From contig NZ_VFWX01000002.1 of NCBI RefSeq assembly GCF_006442965.1, forward strand, positions 372,001 through 436,000: DNA of 64,000 nt. The letters run 5' to 3'. Positions 22,618 to 31,460 of this stretch are shown in pieces (position 1 is the first letter of the stretch; the number at the start of each line of letters is the position of its first letter). The position numbers were made by a program, and so were the translations under genes. The notes under the pieces were generated by a model that was given only the letters and a program-made list of their open reading frames with translations, searched no databases and was not told where the DNA came from. This DNA is from Mesorhizobium sp. CU3 (lineage in GTDB: Bacteria; Pseudomonadota; Alphaproteobacteria; Rhizobiales; Rhizobiaceae).

Positions 22618-23226
22618 CTAGTCCTTGCCCCAGCGCGGCCGGCGCATCGAGAAAATCTCATTGACGCTGGCGTAGTCCATATAGCCGAGACGGCCGACAT
22701 TTCCGGCCCTGACAATGTCGAACTGGCCGTCCTTGAGATAGGCATCGTCGATGTGAACGCCAACAACCTCGCCGGCAACGACGATCGCGCCGGTCTCAGA
22801 CCCGTCCAGCGCCTTTGGCCGCAGGATTTCCGTCACCTTGCACTCCAGCGCCGCGGGCGCCTCGGCCACGCGCGGCGGCGCGACAAGGCGTGACGGCGCT
22901 ATGGCGAGGCCGGCATAGCCGAATTCGCTGACGCCGCGCGGCGCGTCGACCGCGGTGCGGTTCATCTTTTGCGCCAGTTCGCGGCTGACCAGATTGGCGA
23001 CGAACTCGCCCGTCTCTTCGGCGAAGGTGGCGCTGTCCTTGGCGCCTTCGGACGAGAACCAGACGATGAATGGCCGCGTCGAAAAGGCGTTGAAGAAGGA
23101 ATAGGGCGCGAGGTTGATCTCACCGGCCCTGTTCAATGTCGATATCCATCCGATCGGACGCGGCGCCACGATCGCTTTGGAGGGATCATGCGGCAGGCCA
23201 TGTCCCTTCGAGGGCTCGTAGAACAT
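22618..23226 (-). CDS. Flavin reductase family protein
   Basis: This 202-aa FMN-binding split-barrel protein has the early motif IVAPRPIGWISTLNRAGE and APYSFFNAFSTRPFIVWFSS, followed by TGEFVANLVSRELA. Such proteins bind FMN and either reduce free flavin for a partner monooxygenase or act as oxidoreductases themselves. The frame is open upstream to 23382 across the nitroreductase gene, but the ATG at 23226 (MFYEPSKGHGLPHDPSKA) matches the family N-terminus. It begins 4 nt after the nitroreductase stop, so the two flavoproteins form a coupled pair. Confidence 0.88.
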   Translation of the reverse strand: MFYEPSKGHGLPHDPSKAIVAPRPIGWISTLNRAGEINLAPYSFFNAFSTRPFIVWFSSEGAKDSATFAEETGEFVANLVSRELAQKMNRTAVDAPRGVSEFGYAGLAIAPSRLVAPPRVAEAPAALECKVTEILRPKALDGSETGAIVVAGEVVGVHIDDAYLKDGQFDIVRAGNVGRLGYMDYASVNEIFSMRRPRWGKD

Positions 23227-23230
23227 CGCG

Positions 23231-23815
23231 CTATCCGGCCCAGGGCCCGGTGTAATCGGCATAGAGCGTCGCCGGATCAGGCCGCGGCCGCTCCGGCGCC
23301 GGTCCCTGATAGGAGCCGATATGGACGAAACCGATGACGCGCTCCTGCGGCGAGAGCCCGAGGATCGCCCTGCCCTCCGCAACGTCGGAATACCAGTTGC
23401 TGATCATGTTGGTGCCATAGCCCAGCGCATTGGCCGCGATCATCAGGTTCATAGCCGCCATTCCGCCGGACAGGAACATCTCCCATTGCGGGATTTTCGG
23501 ATTCTCCTTAGGCACCGACACCACGCCGATCACCAGCGGCGCGCGCGAGAAGCGCGCGAGCTCCTGGTTGCGCCGGCCTTCCGGCAGCGGCCCCTCGCGC
23601 TGTTCGGCGAGCGCCGCCAGCTTCTTGCCGATCTCGATCCGCGCCTCGCCGCGATAGAGGATGAAGCGCCAGGGCTCGAGCCGGCCATGGTCAGGAACGC
23701 GCGAGGCGGCCGCGATCATCGTGGCGATATCGGCATCGCTTGGCGCCGGCTCCTTGAGATCGGGGATCGGCGCGGAATTGCGGGTGAGCAGGAAGTCGAT
23801 GATCGGCGACGCCAT
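23231..23815 (-). CDS. Nitroreductase family FMN oxidoreductase
   Basis: This 194-aa protein has the nitroreductase signatures: SRVPDHGRLEPWRFILYRG for FMN and substrate binding near residues 40-58, SGGMAAMNLMIAANALGYGT in the dimer core, and the C-terminal FVHIGSYQG. It is similar to the YdjA-type short nitroreductases, which reduce nitro groups or quinones with NAD(P)H. A TTG at 23824 could extend it by three residues, but the ATG at 23815 has the better-spaced GGAGA upstream. It is the first gene of the nitroreductase-flavin reductase-methyltransferase set. Confidence 0.88.
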   Translation of the reverse strand: MASPIIDFLLTRNSAPIPDLKEPAPSDADIATMIAAASRVPDHGRLEPWRFILYRGEARIEIGKKLAALAEQREGPLPEGRRNQELARFSRAPLVIGVVSVPKENPKIPQWEMFLSGGMAAMNLMIAANALGYGTNMISNWYSDVAEGRAILGLSPQERVIGFVHIGSYQGPAPERPRPDPATLYADYTGPWAG

Positions 23816-23950
23816 GGGGGCCAAGTCTCCTAAGCATAGAAATTCAATTTTGAGCTGAAACGCGCCATCGGGAGTTCGGGCGGCTCGGGCGGGTGGCGTT
23901 TTGCGCCGGATAATGAGCCCTGGCGGGAGGCGGCTTTAAGTCGTTGTGTG

Positions 23951-24002
23951 GATGCATGTCGTTCTCTCAAAACCGCGAGGCACTTTTGGGCGACATGCAT
24001 TA
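23951..24002. repeat. Palindromic intergenic repeat (ATGCATGTCG ... CGACATGCAT)
   Basis: Ten-base inverted arms ATGCATGTCG and CGACATGCAT enclose a loop with a second, shorter pairing CAAAA/TTTTG. The sequence type is a familiar intergenic palindrome of rhizobial genomes (recollection, not a search). It lies between the divergent nitroreductase and exported-protein genes, about 40 bp before the latter's chosen start, and may affect its leader. Confidence 0.7.
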
Positions 24003-24042
24003 AGCCTTGAAATTGCCACTGCCTTGGGCTTCAACGCAAGGC

Positions 24043-25008
24043 ATGTTTGAGGGGAGCCTGCGCCTTTTTGTGATCGCACTGGTCGCCGCGCTGTTCGCGG
24101 TGCCGATCTCTTTCGCGCTGGCCCAGAACGCCAACGACGTCGGCAACATCAAGCTTCCGGGCATTTCGAACTATGCGACGCCGAAGACCGAGGGCACGTT
24201 GGCGATCGGCAGTGGCGGCGCCATCACGCTGTCGGCGCAACTCACCGACAAGGGGGCCGACATCAGCCGCGGCATCGTCTGGCGGGTCTTCAAGCCTGAG
24301 CCCGCCAGCGACGGCAAGCTGCCGATGGTTGCCTCCGCGCATGGCGGCACGGCGGTGTTCCAGCTCGACCCAGGCAGCTATCTGGTCCACGCCTCCTACG
24401 GCCGCGCCGGCGCCACCAAGCGCATCACCGTCGGCAAGGAAGCGCGCCGCGAGAATCTGGTTCTCGACGCCGGCGGGCTGAAGCTCGATGCGGTGACGTC
24501 CGGCGGCGCACCCATTCCGCCGAAGAAGCTGCGCTTCTCGATCTATGAGGGCGAGGCAGCCGCTAATGGCGACCGCGCGCTGATCGCGCCCGATGTCGCG
24601 CCGAACACGGTGGTGCGGCTCAACGCCGGCACCTATCACGTGGTCTCGACCTATGGCGCGGTCAACGCGGTGATCCGCTCCGACATCCGCGTCGAGGCGG
24701 GCAAGCTGACGGAAGCGACCGTCGAGCACCGCGCCGCCGAGATGACGATGAAGCTGGTGCGCGAACAGGGCGGTGAGGCCATCGCCGACACGTCCTGGTC
24801 GCTGCTCAACGAGAGCGGCGACCCGATCAAGGAAGCGGTCGGCGCCTTCGCCTCGATGGTGCTGGCCGAGGGGCAATACACCATCATCGCCAAGAACCGC
24901 GACCGCATCTACCAGAAGGATTTCACCGTCGTCGCCGGCCAGAACCAGGAGATCGAGGTTCTGGCCAACGAATCGTCGGCGATCGATCCGGAGGAGGGCG
25001 CGGACTAA
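24043..25008 (+). CDS. Exported protein with three carboxypeptidase-regulatory-like repeats, function unknown
   Basis: The 321-aa protein carries a signal peptide (LFVIALVAALFAVPISFALAQ, cleavage near residue 25). I recognise no enzyme motif. Three stretches repeat the pattern L-x-x-G-x-Y-x-V-x-x-x-Y-G followed by I-x-V: FQLDPGSYLVHASYG, VRLNAGTYHVVSTYG and VLAEGQYTIIAKN, near residues 105, 200 and 275. This suggests three beta-sandwich modules of the carboxypeptidase-regulatory type. The ATG at 24043 is chosen for the clean signal peptide; a TTG at 24007 would add 12 residues. It is convergent with the acyltransferase gene. The periplasmic location is inferred. Confidence 0.75.
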   Translation: MFEGSLRLFVIALVAALFAVPISFALAQNANDVGNIKLPGISNYATPKTEGTLAIGSGGAITLSAQLTDKGADISRGIVWRVFKPEPASDGKLPMVASAHGGTAVFQLDPGSYLVHASYGRAGATKRITVGKEARRENLVLDAGGLKLDAVTSGGAPIPPKKLRFSIYEGEAAANGDRALIAPDVAPNTVVRLNAGTYHVVSTYGAVNAVIRSDIRVEAGKLTEATVEHRAAEMTMKLVREQGGEAIADTSWSLLNESGDPIKEAVGAFASMVLAEGQYTIIAKNRDRIYQKDFTVVAGQNQEIEVLANESSAIDPEEGAD

Positions 25009-25022
25009 ATCGTCCGGCGCCG

Positions 25023-25964
25023 TCAGGCCGCCTTGCGCATCCGCTTCGGCAGGAACGGCACGCGGCCGCGCCGCGCGGCGGGAGCGGCCAGGTCGAAGAC
25101 CGCACGATAAAGTCGGTCGAGCAGCGCCTTGCGGTCGCGCAGCGGCTCGAGCTCGCTCCAGCTCAGCACATCGCCGATGCGCACCTCGATCGCCTTGCCC
25201 GACAGCCTTGCGAACTCGCGGATCAGCAAGGAAAGGCGCAGCGTCAGCGACGCCTTGCCGATGAACTTCGCCACGCGGTTGTCGCGCTCGGCCATGTTCA
25301 TCGGACCGCTGACGAGATGGAACAGACGGCCGTTCTGGCCGGAAAAATGCATCGGGATGACCGAGGCCTTGGTCTCCTGCACGAGCTTGGCCGGAAACAT
25401 CTTCCATGGCAGGTCGATGGCGCGGCCGAACACCTTGGGCGCGGTGGCGACACCGCCAGCGGGGAAGATCACGATGGTGACACCTTCCTTCAATAGCCGC
25501 ACGGCCTCATGGCGCACCGCCATATTGTTCTTCAGCGCTTCCTTGGTCTCGGAAAAGTCGATCGGCAGCGAATACGGCGCCATCTCGCGGATTCTCAACA
25601 GATCCTTGTGGATCATGACCCGGAACGGCCGGCCGAGCTGCTCTGCCAGCGACAGCACCGCGATGCCGTCGCCGATGCCGAAGGGATGGTTGGCAATGAT
25701 GACCAACGGCGTGTCCGGCAGTGCCGCCGGCGGCCACTGGACGGCGTTTTGCACTCTGACGTCGATCAACTCCAGCATGCGGCTGAACACACGGTCGCCG
25801 GTCGGCACGACCTGCCGGCGCCAGAAGTCGTAGAGCGCGGCAAAACGATCGCGGCCCGACAGACCCTCGACGGAATGGATGAACCAGCGCGTCAGCACCG
25901 GCTGATGCGGACTGGCGTAGGAGAGCTCGGGAAACCGTCTTTCCCGCAGTTTCAGCTTGAGCAT
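25023..25964 (-). CDS. Lysophospholipid acyltransferase family protein (PlsC-like)
   Basis: This 313-aa LPLAT-superfamily protein has the acyltransferase block I written as IIANHPFGIGDG (about residues 90-101), where His and Asp are separated by five residues instead of the canonical four. A later block is IVIFPAGGVATAPK. It should transfer an acyl chain to a lyso-lipid. Close functional options are a lyso-ornithine-lipid acyltransferase (OlsA type) or a 1-acyl-glycerol-3-phosphate acyltransferase; the sequence does not decide between them. It follows thrS on the minus strand, beyond the hairpin at 26003. Confidence 0.82.
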   Translation of the reverse strand: MLKLKLRERRFPELSYASPHQPVLTRWFIHSVEGLSGRDRFAALYDFWRRQVVPTGDRVFSRMLELIDVRVQNAVQWPPAALPDTPLVIIANHPFGIGDGIAVLSLAEQLGRPFRVMIHKDLLRIREMAPYSLPIDFSETKEALKNNMAVRHEAVRLLKEGVTIVIFPAGGVATAPKVFGRAIDLPWKMFPAKLVQETKASVIPMHFSGQNGRLFHLVSGPMNMAERDNRVAKFIGKASLTLRLSLLIREFARLSGKAIEVRIGDVLSWSELEPLRDRKALLDRLYRAVFDLAAPAARRGRVPFLPKRMRKAA

Positions 25965-26002
25965 GACGGGTCGTTACAAGTCTGGCGTGACAGGCATGTG
26001 AA

Positions 26003-26029
26003 AATGGCGGTGGATCGCTCCACCGCCAT
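26003..26029 (-). terminator. Intrinsic terminator after thrS
   Basis: A perfect 11-bp stem, ATGGCGGTGGA against TCCACCGCCAT, encloses the tetraloop TCGC. On the minus strand it is followed by TTTTC. It lies 20 nt past the thrS stop codon and is the clearest intrinsic terminator in the window. Confidence 0.85.
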
Positions 26030-26048
26030 TCGATCGGAAATCCAAAGG

Positions 26049-28022
26049 TCAGGCGGCGCGGCGCTTGCGGTCCGGCGTCACCGCCTCGTCGGCGAGCGAC
26101 TTCACCGCGTCGACGAGCTTCAGCGATTCCTGGTCGCGCGAGCCGAGCCGGCGGATGTTGACCGTCTCCTCCTCCGCCTCGCGCTTGCCGCAGACGAGGA
26201 TGACCGGAACCTTGGCCAGCGAGTGCTCGCGCACCTTGTAGTTGATCTTCTCGTTGCGCAGGTCGGCCTCGGCCAGCAGACCCGCCGCCTTCAGTTCCTT
26301 GACAACCTTCAGCGCGTAGTCGTCGGCGTCAGAAGTGATCGTCGCCACCACCACCTGCAGCGGCGCGAACCACAGTGGGAAATGGCCCGAATAGTTCTCG
26401 ATCAGGATGCCGAGGAAGCGCTCCATCGAGCCGCAGACGGCGCGATGCACCATGACCGGCTGCTTCTTTTCCGAATCCGAGCCGATATAGAAGGCGCCGA
26501 AACGCTCCGGCAGGTTGAAGTCGACCTGCGTGGTGCCACACTGCCACTCGCGGCCGATGGCATCCTTCAGCACATATTCGAATTTCGGCCCGTAAAACGC
26601 GCCCTCGCCCGGATTGATCGAGGTCTTGATGCGGTTGCCGGAGCGCGCGCGGATCGTCTCCAGCACGTTGCTCATGATCGCCTCGGCATGATCCCAGGCC
26701 TCGTCCGTGCCGACGCGCTTGTCCGGCCGCGTCGACAGCTTCACGCTGACCTCGTCGAAGCCGAAGTCGGCATAGGTCGACAGGATCAGGTCGTTGATGC
26801 GCAGGCACTCGGCCGCGAGCTGCTCTTCGGTGCAGAAGATATGCGCGTCGTCCTGCGTGAAGCCGCGCACGCGCATCAGTCCGTGCAGCGCGCCGGACGG
26901 CTCGTAGCGATGCACATTGCCGAACTCCGCAAGTTTTACGGGCAGTTCGCGATAAGACTTCAACCCATGCTTGAAGATCTGGACATGGCCGGGACAGTTC
27001 ATCGGCTTCAGCGCGAAGACGCGATCGTCGTCGGTGTCGTCGCCGGCGACGGTGACCTTGAACATTGCGTCGCGATACCAGCCCCAGTGCCCCGACGTCT
27101 CCCAAAGGCTCTTGTCCAGGACCTGCGGCGCGTTGACCTCCTCATAGCCGTGCTCGTCGAGGCGGCGGCGCATGTAGTTGATCAGGTTCTGCACCATCTT
27201 CCAGCCCTTGGCGTGCCAGAAGACGACACCCGGCCCCTCCTCCTGGAAGTGGAACAGGTCCATCTCGCGGCCGAGCTTGCGGTGGTCGCGCTTCTCGGCT
27301 TCCTCGAGCAACGTCTGGTAAGCCTCGAGTTGCGCCTGGTCGGCAAAGGCGGTGCCGTAGATGCGCGTCAGCATCGGATTGTTGCTATCGCCGCGCCAAT
27401 AGGCGCCCGCCACCTTCATCAGCTTGAAGGCGTTGCCGATCTGTCCGGTCGAGGCCATGTGCGGACCGCGGCAGAGGTCGAACCAGTCGCCCTGCGCGTA
27501 GATCTTGAGGTCCTGATCCTCTGGGATGGCGTCGACCAGCTCGACCTTGTAGCGCTCGCCCTTGTCGGAAAAGACCTTCCTCGCCTTCTCGCGCGGCCAG
27601 ACTTCCTTGGTGAACGGCTTGTTGCGCTGGATTATCTCGCGCATCTTCTTCTCGATCACCGGGAAATCGTCCGGCGTGAACGGCTCGTTGCGGGCGAAGT
27701 CGTAGTAGAATCCGTTCTCGATCACCGGCCCGATGGTCACCTGCGTTCCCGGCCACAATTCCTGCACGGCTTCGGCCAGCACATGCGCGGTGTCGTGGCG
27801 GATGAGTTCCAGCGCGCGCGGATCCTCGCGGGTGATGATCTCGACCTTGCCGGACGTGCCGAGCGGATCGGAAAGATCGCGCACGGTGCCGTCGATCGCA
27901 TAGGCAACGGCCTTCTTGGCCAGCGACTTCGAGATCGATTCGGCAAGCGCAGCACCGGTCGTCGCCGCGTCGTAGTCGCGCACGGAGCCATCGGGAAATG
28001 TCAGGGAAACGGAATTCGGCAT
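26049..28022 (-). CDS. thrS: Threonyl-tRNA synthetase
   Basis: This 657-aa class II synthetase charges tRNA-Thr. Domain order is TGS (1-60), the editing domain with [10 protein letters not shown] (His76, His80), the catalytic core with [10 protein letters not shown] (zinc Cys) and [20 protein letters not shown] (motif 3), and the C-terminal anticodon-binding domain (about 545-645). [14 protein letters not shown] is typical of motif 2-3. The start ATG at 28022 gives the usual [16 protein letters not shown] N-terminus. No T-box or leader peptide was seen in the 192 bp upstream. A terminator follows it. Confidence 0.97.
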   Translation of the reverse strand: MPNSVSLTFPDGSVRDYDAATTGAALAESISKSLAKKAVAYAIDGTVRDLSDPLGTSGKVEIITREDPRALELIRHDTAHVLAEAVQELWPGTQVTIGPVIENGFYYDFARNEPFTPDDFPVIEKKMREIIQRNKPFTKEVWPREKARKVFSDKGERYKVELVDAIPEDQDLKIYAQGDWFDLCRGPHMASTGQIGNAFKLMKVAGAYWRGDSNNPMLTRIYGTAFADQAQLEAYQTLLEEAEKRDHRKLGREMDLFHFQEEGPGVVFWHAKGWKMVQNLINYMRRRLDEHGYEEVNAPQVLDKSLWETSGHWGWYRDAMFKVTVAGDDTDDDRVFALKPMNCPGHVQIFKHGLKSYRELPVKLAEFGNVHRYEPSGALHGLMRVRGFTQDDAHIFCTEEQLAAECLRINDLILSTYADFGFDEVSVKLSTRPDKRVGTDEAWDHAEAIMSNVLETIRARSGNRIKTSINPGEGAFYGPKFEYVLKDAIGREWQCGTTQVDFNLPERFGAFYIGSDSEKKQPVMVHRAVCGSMERFLGILIENYSGHFPLWFAPLQVVVATITSDADDYALKVVKELKAAGLLAEADLRNEKINYKVREHSLAKVPVILVCGKREAEEETVNIRRLGSRDQESLKLVDAVKSLADEAVTPDRKRRAA

Positions 28023-28214
28023 CAGGATTCTCCTATCCAGTCCCGCAAACGAGCGCGGGTGGTGAATGCATGTCGCAGGATGCGTTGCGGCGTGCAGAGG
28101 TTAGCCGGAGGCGCCAATCAAATGGATGATGGCCAGCGGCGCGGTTTTAGAGGCAGTGCCGCGCCAGGTAAAGAGCGCCGCGTCAGGAAATGTCGCCAGC
28201 GATGTTGAACAGCC

Positions 28215-29027
28215 TCACTTCACCAGTTGCGGCAGATCCTTCAGGAAAGCCGCCCGTGTGGCCAGCCCCTTCGGCTGATCGCTGCGCTTGGCGTCGACGA
28301 CCAGCCGGGCGAAGACGATCTTGCGGCCGCCCTTCTCCGCCCAGCCGACGAACCAGCCGAGCGAACGCTTGCCGTCCTTGCCAAGCTTGGTGCTGCCGGT
28401 CTTGCCCTGCACGGTCCAGTCACCGGCCGCAAAGCTCGGGATGATCGCTTTCGTCATCTCATGCGCCTTGACCGACACCGGCATCTTGCCGGCGAGCAAC
28501 TTACGCAGGAATGCTGTCTGCTCGACAGGCGATATTTCGAGCGAGGAATTGATCCAGGCTTGCGTAAGCCCGTTGTCCTTGCCGGCATCGCCGGAGACAT
28601 CCATGTTGCCGTAGCCGAACTTCGACACGTAGCCGGCGAATTTATCGGCGCCGAGCCGCCGCGTGATCTCGCGCGAGTACCAGACGATGGAATCGCGCTC
28701 CCAGATCGTCGGATCGACGGTTTTTTGGTCACGCTTGGCCGCCTTGAATTCGGGCTTGTAGTCCCAGCTCGGCGTGTGCGGGTCGCTCAGGATTGCTGAA
28801 TCGTACCCGATCAGCGCCAGCGGCACCTTGAAGGTCGACGCCGGGCTGACGCGCTGGTCGCAGACACCGTCCTGGTAGAGTGCAGCACCGCTATCGGCGT
28901 CCTGGATCAGCGTGCAGTGGATCTCCTGGAGCGGCGCCGATTGCGCCCGCACCGGCAGGCCCAATATCCAGGCCAGCACGAACAGCACGGCGGCAAAAAT
29001 GAAGGGATAGCGGTCCATCTGGCGCAT
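28215..29027 (-). CDS. Class D (OXA-type) beta-lactamase
   Basis: This 270-aa exported serine hydrolase has a signal peptide to about residue 29 (LPVRAQS). All class D motifs are present: STFK at 64-67 (acylated Ser64, carboxylatable Lys67), SIV at 113-115, YGN at 139-141 and KTG at 209-211, with ISPVEQTAFLRKLL after the conserved AWINSSLEISP. It should hydrolyse beta-lactams in the periplasm. It lies between yidD and thrS on the same strand with no integron, IS or resistance cassette nearby, so it looks like a resident chromosomal gene. A BlaR-type sensor role is unlikely since there is no extra domain. Confidence 0.92.
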   Translation of the reverse strand: MRQMDRYPFIFAAVLFVLAWILGLPVRAQSAPLQEIHCTLIQDADSGAALYQDGVCDQRVSPASTFKVPLALIGYDSAILSDPHTPSWDYKPEFKAAKRDQKTVDPTIWERDSIVWYSREITRRLGADKFAGYVSKFGYGNMDVSGDAGKDNGLTQAWINSSLEISPVEQTAFLRKLLAGKMPVSVKAHEMTKAIIPSFAAGDWTVQGKTGSTKLGKDGKRSLGWFVGWAEKGGRKIVFARLVVDAKRSDQPKGLATRAAFLKDLPQLVK

Positions 29028-29162
29028 GGTGAAGTCACTCCGGTATGAGATTGCAGTAGCGGCTTAGCGAGGCGACTTGTCTCGATTTTGTCTCAAATGC
29101 GCAGTGTTTGTGCAGCTTGGCGTTAACCCTACCGGATCGTAAAAATCCGATCCTGCGAACGA

Positions 29163-29615
29163 TCAGGTTTGAGGTTGGCCGCGTTTCCTACCGACCTGCC
29201 AGTAGCGCCAGGGCATGAACCAGACATAGCGCGGGGCGAGCGTTTCCGGCACCCGGTCTATACCATGCGTGCCGAACGGACCGCAGCGCGAAACCCGAAA
29301 CAACGCCATCCAGCCGCCGGCCCACAGGCCATGGCGGGCGATCGCCTCATGCGCGTATTCGGAACAGGTCGGCAAATGCCGGCAGCTGTTGCCGACGAAA
29401 CCGGAGAGCGTCAGCTGGTAGAGCCGCACCAGCGACGTGCCGAGGACACGCCCCGGCGTCTTGCGCCAGGGCCCCGGCCAGTTGCGCCCGCGGTTGGCCG
29501 GCCGCGCGCCGTGCGCATGTCCGTGATGGTCGGCCAGAAATTTGCTCCGCAGCCTGTTTCGCTGCGCGATAGATGTGGGTTTCCGACCTCGAACGCAATG
29601 TCTTTCGCCTCTCAT
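29163..29615 (-). CDS. yidD: Membrane protein insertion efficiency factor YidD
   Basis: The 150-aa frame contains the complete YidD domain (about residues 60-130) with LVRLYQLTLSGFVGNSCRHLPTCSEYA and the later CGPFGTHGIDRVPE. YidD is a small membrane-associated helper of YidC-dependent insertion. The start is uncertain: the ATG at 29615 gives a long basic N-terminus (MRGERHCVRGRK), longer than most relatives, but no better in-frame start is visible before the domain. The ATG overlaps the stop of the 53-aa ORF (ATGA), which supports 29615. The usual rpmH-rnpA-yidC neighbours are absent, as is common in rhizobia. Confidence 0.85.
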   Translation of the reverse strand: MRGERHCVRGRKPTSIAQRNRLRSKFLADHHGHAHGARPANRGRNWPGPWRKTPGRVLGTSLVRLYQLTLSGFVGNSCRHLPTCSEYAHEAIARHGLWAGGWMALFRVSRCGPFGTHGIDRVPETLAPRYVWFMPWRYWQVGRKRGQPQT

Positions 29616-29773
29616 GGTCTGGCGCGGCGGATGGGATGCCTGTCGGCCACAAGCCTATGGTGCGGGGACGCCCCAGGCCTTCCTTCATGCCATTCGCCTT
29701 GCCGGTTTTTGTCGCGCCACTGGAACGTCGCGATCAGCATGACGTCGCTCAGGATGTCGAGTAACTCGTTCAT
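29612..29773 (-). CDS. 53-aa hypothetical protein coupled to yidD
   Basis: A short frame starts at the ATG at 29773 with a good AAGGAG site 9 nt upstream and ends in ATGA overlap with the YidD frame. The first half (NELLDILSDVMLIATFQW) could be an amphipathic helix; the second half is basic and His/Arg-rich. I do not recognise a family. The ribosome site and coupling argue that it is translated. Alternatively it may only be a leader that delivers ribosomes to yidD. It is divergent from the LysR gene at 29867. Confidence 0.5.
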   Translation of the reverse strand: MNELLDILSDVMLIATFQWRDKNRQGEWHEGRPGASPHHRLVADRHPIRRARP

Positions 29774-29846
29774 GGCAGTGCTCCTTTGAGCACCGATTAG
29801 ACTGCCGCTGGCCTTCCTCCTCAAACGAGTATAATTTCCGCTTCGG

Positions 29847-29861
29847 ATAACTTGAGGTTAT
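29847..29861. promoter_or_regulatory. Candidate LysR operator (perfect 15-bp palindrome)
   Basis: ATAACTTGAGGTTAT is a perfect inverted repeat that contains the LysR-type T-N11-A core. It ends 5 bp before the ATG of the LysR gene at 29867, in the intergenic region shared with the divergent small ORF. Position and symmetry suggest autoregulation. Confidence 0.55.
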
Positions 29862-29866
29862 GCAAG

Positions 29867-30781
29867 ATGAAGCGCGGCCGCCTGCCGCTGACGGCATTGC
29901 GAAGCTTCGAAACCGCCGGCCGGCATTTGAGCTTCAGTCGCGCGGCCGAGGAGCTTTACGTGTCACAGGCCGCGATCAGCCGGCAGATCCGTGAACTCGA
30001 GGCGTTCCTGCGCCAGCAGCTGTTTCACCGCCTGCATCGACGGGTCGAACTGACGGATGCGGGGCAGCGGCTGCTCGACCAATTGGTCAGAAGCTTCGAC
30101 GACATCGACCGGGTGCTTTCGGACCTGGCGGCATCGCCGGCGCAATCGGTGGTCCGCGTCAGCGTCGAACCATCGCTGGCCGCTGTCTGGCTGGTGCCGC
30201 GGCTCAATCGCTTTCGCCAGTTGCGGCCCGACATCGACGTGTCGCTCGAAGTCGACGTGCGGTTGATCGAATTCCGTAGCGACCAGGCCGAGCTTGCCTT
30301 GCGCTTTAGCGCTCACCACAAGTCATGGCCTCGCAGTGAGGCGGAACATCTGGCACCAGTCATCGCTTCGCCAGTCCTGTCGCCCGCTCTACTTGCATCC
30401 GGCCCGGCTCTGCGCAGGCCGACCGACCTGCGCGCCTATACCTTGCTGCACGAAGAGAACCGCCAGGGCTGGACACGCTGGTTCGAGGCGGCGGGGGTCA
30501 CCGGCGATACTCCGTCAGAGCGTGGACCAATCCTCGCCGATACCTCGCTATCGAAACAGGCCGCTATGCTCGGCCATGGCGTTGCCCTGGGCGACCTGAT
30601 GCTGGTCAGCGAAGAATTGGCATCCGGCGCTTTGATCAAGCCATTCGAGACCAATGTCGTCTGCGGCGCCTACTGGCTTGTCGGCAGAAGCCTCGGCTCC
30701 CTGTCCGAGCCCGCTGCTGCCTTTGCTAACTGGGTCCGCGATGAATTTGCTGACAGCCGGCGCTTGCCGGTAGATGTTTAA
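29867..30781 (+). CDS. LysR-family transcriptional regulator (GcvA-like)
   Basis: This 304-aa regulator has an N-terminal winged helix-turn-helix (LTALRSFETAGRHLSFSRAAEEL, then VSQAAISRQIRELE, about residues 5-65) and a C-terminal effector-binding domain (90-300). The GLPLTALRSFETAGRHLSFS type is typical of the GcvA/AmpR branch. A TTG at 29852 would add five residues, but the ATG at 29867 gives the usual N-terminus. The stop overlaps the stop of the convergent Fe-S scaffold gene by 2 bp. Its target is unknown. The palindrome at 29847 probably binds it. Confidence 0.9.
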   Translation: MKRGRLPLTALRSFETAGRHLSFSRAAEELYVSQAAISRQIRELEAFLRQQLFHRLHRRVELTDAGQRLLDQLVRSFDDIDRVLSDLAASPAQSVVRVSVEPSLAAVWLVPRLNRFRQLRPDIDVSLEVDVRLIEFRSDQAELALRFSAHHKSWPRSEAEHLAPVIASPVLSPALLASGPALRRPTDLRAYTLLHEENRQGWTRWFEAAGVTGDTPSERGPILADTSLSKQAAMLGHGVALGDLMLVSEELASGALIKPFETNVVCGAYWLVGRSLGSLSEPAAAFANWVRDEFADSRRLPVDV

Positions 30782-31224
30782 GCCGCCTCTCCGGCGCGCT
30801 TCTTCTCGATCTGGCCGATCGCGTCGACCACGGCGTCGAAGGTCAGCATGGTCGAGGCGTGACGAGCCTTGTAGTCGCGCACCGGCGCCAGATATTTCAA
30901 ATCGTCGAAACGGCCTTGCGGCGGCGCGCCGTTTTCCTTGAGCATCTTGAGCATGGTTTCGCGCACCGCGCGCAACTCGTCGGCTCTGGCGCCGACCACA
31001 TGCTTGGCCATGATCGAGGATGAAGCCTGGCCGAGCGCGCAGGCTTTGACGTCATGGGCGAAATCGGTCACCACGTCGCCATCCATCTTGAGGTCGACGG
31101 TGACGGTCGAGCCGCACAGTTTGGAATGCGCTTTTGCCGTCGCGTCGGGCTGATCCAGGCGGCCGATCCGCCCGATATTTCCGGCGAAGCCGAGAATTTT
31201 CGCATTGTAGACGTCGTCGATCAT
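30778..31224 (-). CDS. Iron-sulfur cluster scaffold-like protein (IscU/SufU family)
   Basis: This 148-aa IscU/SufU-fold protein starts [18 protein letters not shown]. It has two of the three cluster-ligand cysteines, in KLCGSTVTV (Cys37) and [10 protein letters not shown] (Cys62). The third, expected near [13 protein letters not shown], is absent. This variant may therefore be a cluster-transfer or regulatory relative, not a classical scaffold. The frame is open upstream to 31398, but the ATG at 31224 fits the family. It is divergent from folE across 236 bp. No other suf or isc gene is in the window. Confidence 0.82.
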   Translation of the reverse strand: MIDDVYNAKILGFAGNIGRIGRLDQPDATAKAHSKLCGSTVTVDLKMDGDVVTDFAHDVKACALGQASSSIMAKHVVGARADELRAVRETMLKMLKENGAPPQGRFDDLKYLAPVRDYKARHASTMLTFDAVVDAIGQIEKKRAGEAA

Positions 31225-31460
31225 ATTTTTCCAATCCGTCGCCGCCCAGCGAACAGGCTTTGCCGCTCTCGCGTCTTCCTTTCGCTCCGCCAGAACCATA
31301 TATAATGGTGGCAGCCGGGCATCGACAAGGCGACGACAAAGCTGTTGTCCTTGCCTATTGTTCACGCCGCTTGCGGGATGGAAATGGGCGATTTTCACCC
31401 AAAAGGTCGTGGTCCGTTCAACTCGTTCCGCCTTTGAGCGGGACTACGGGAGACGCCTTT

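Noticed and set aside
25509..28208. An 899-codon plus-strand frame over the acyltransferase and thrS genes
   Set aside because: Spans two real minus-strand genes and the terminator between them; composition is that of an antisense shadow.
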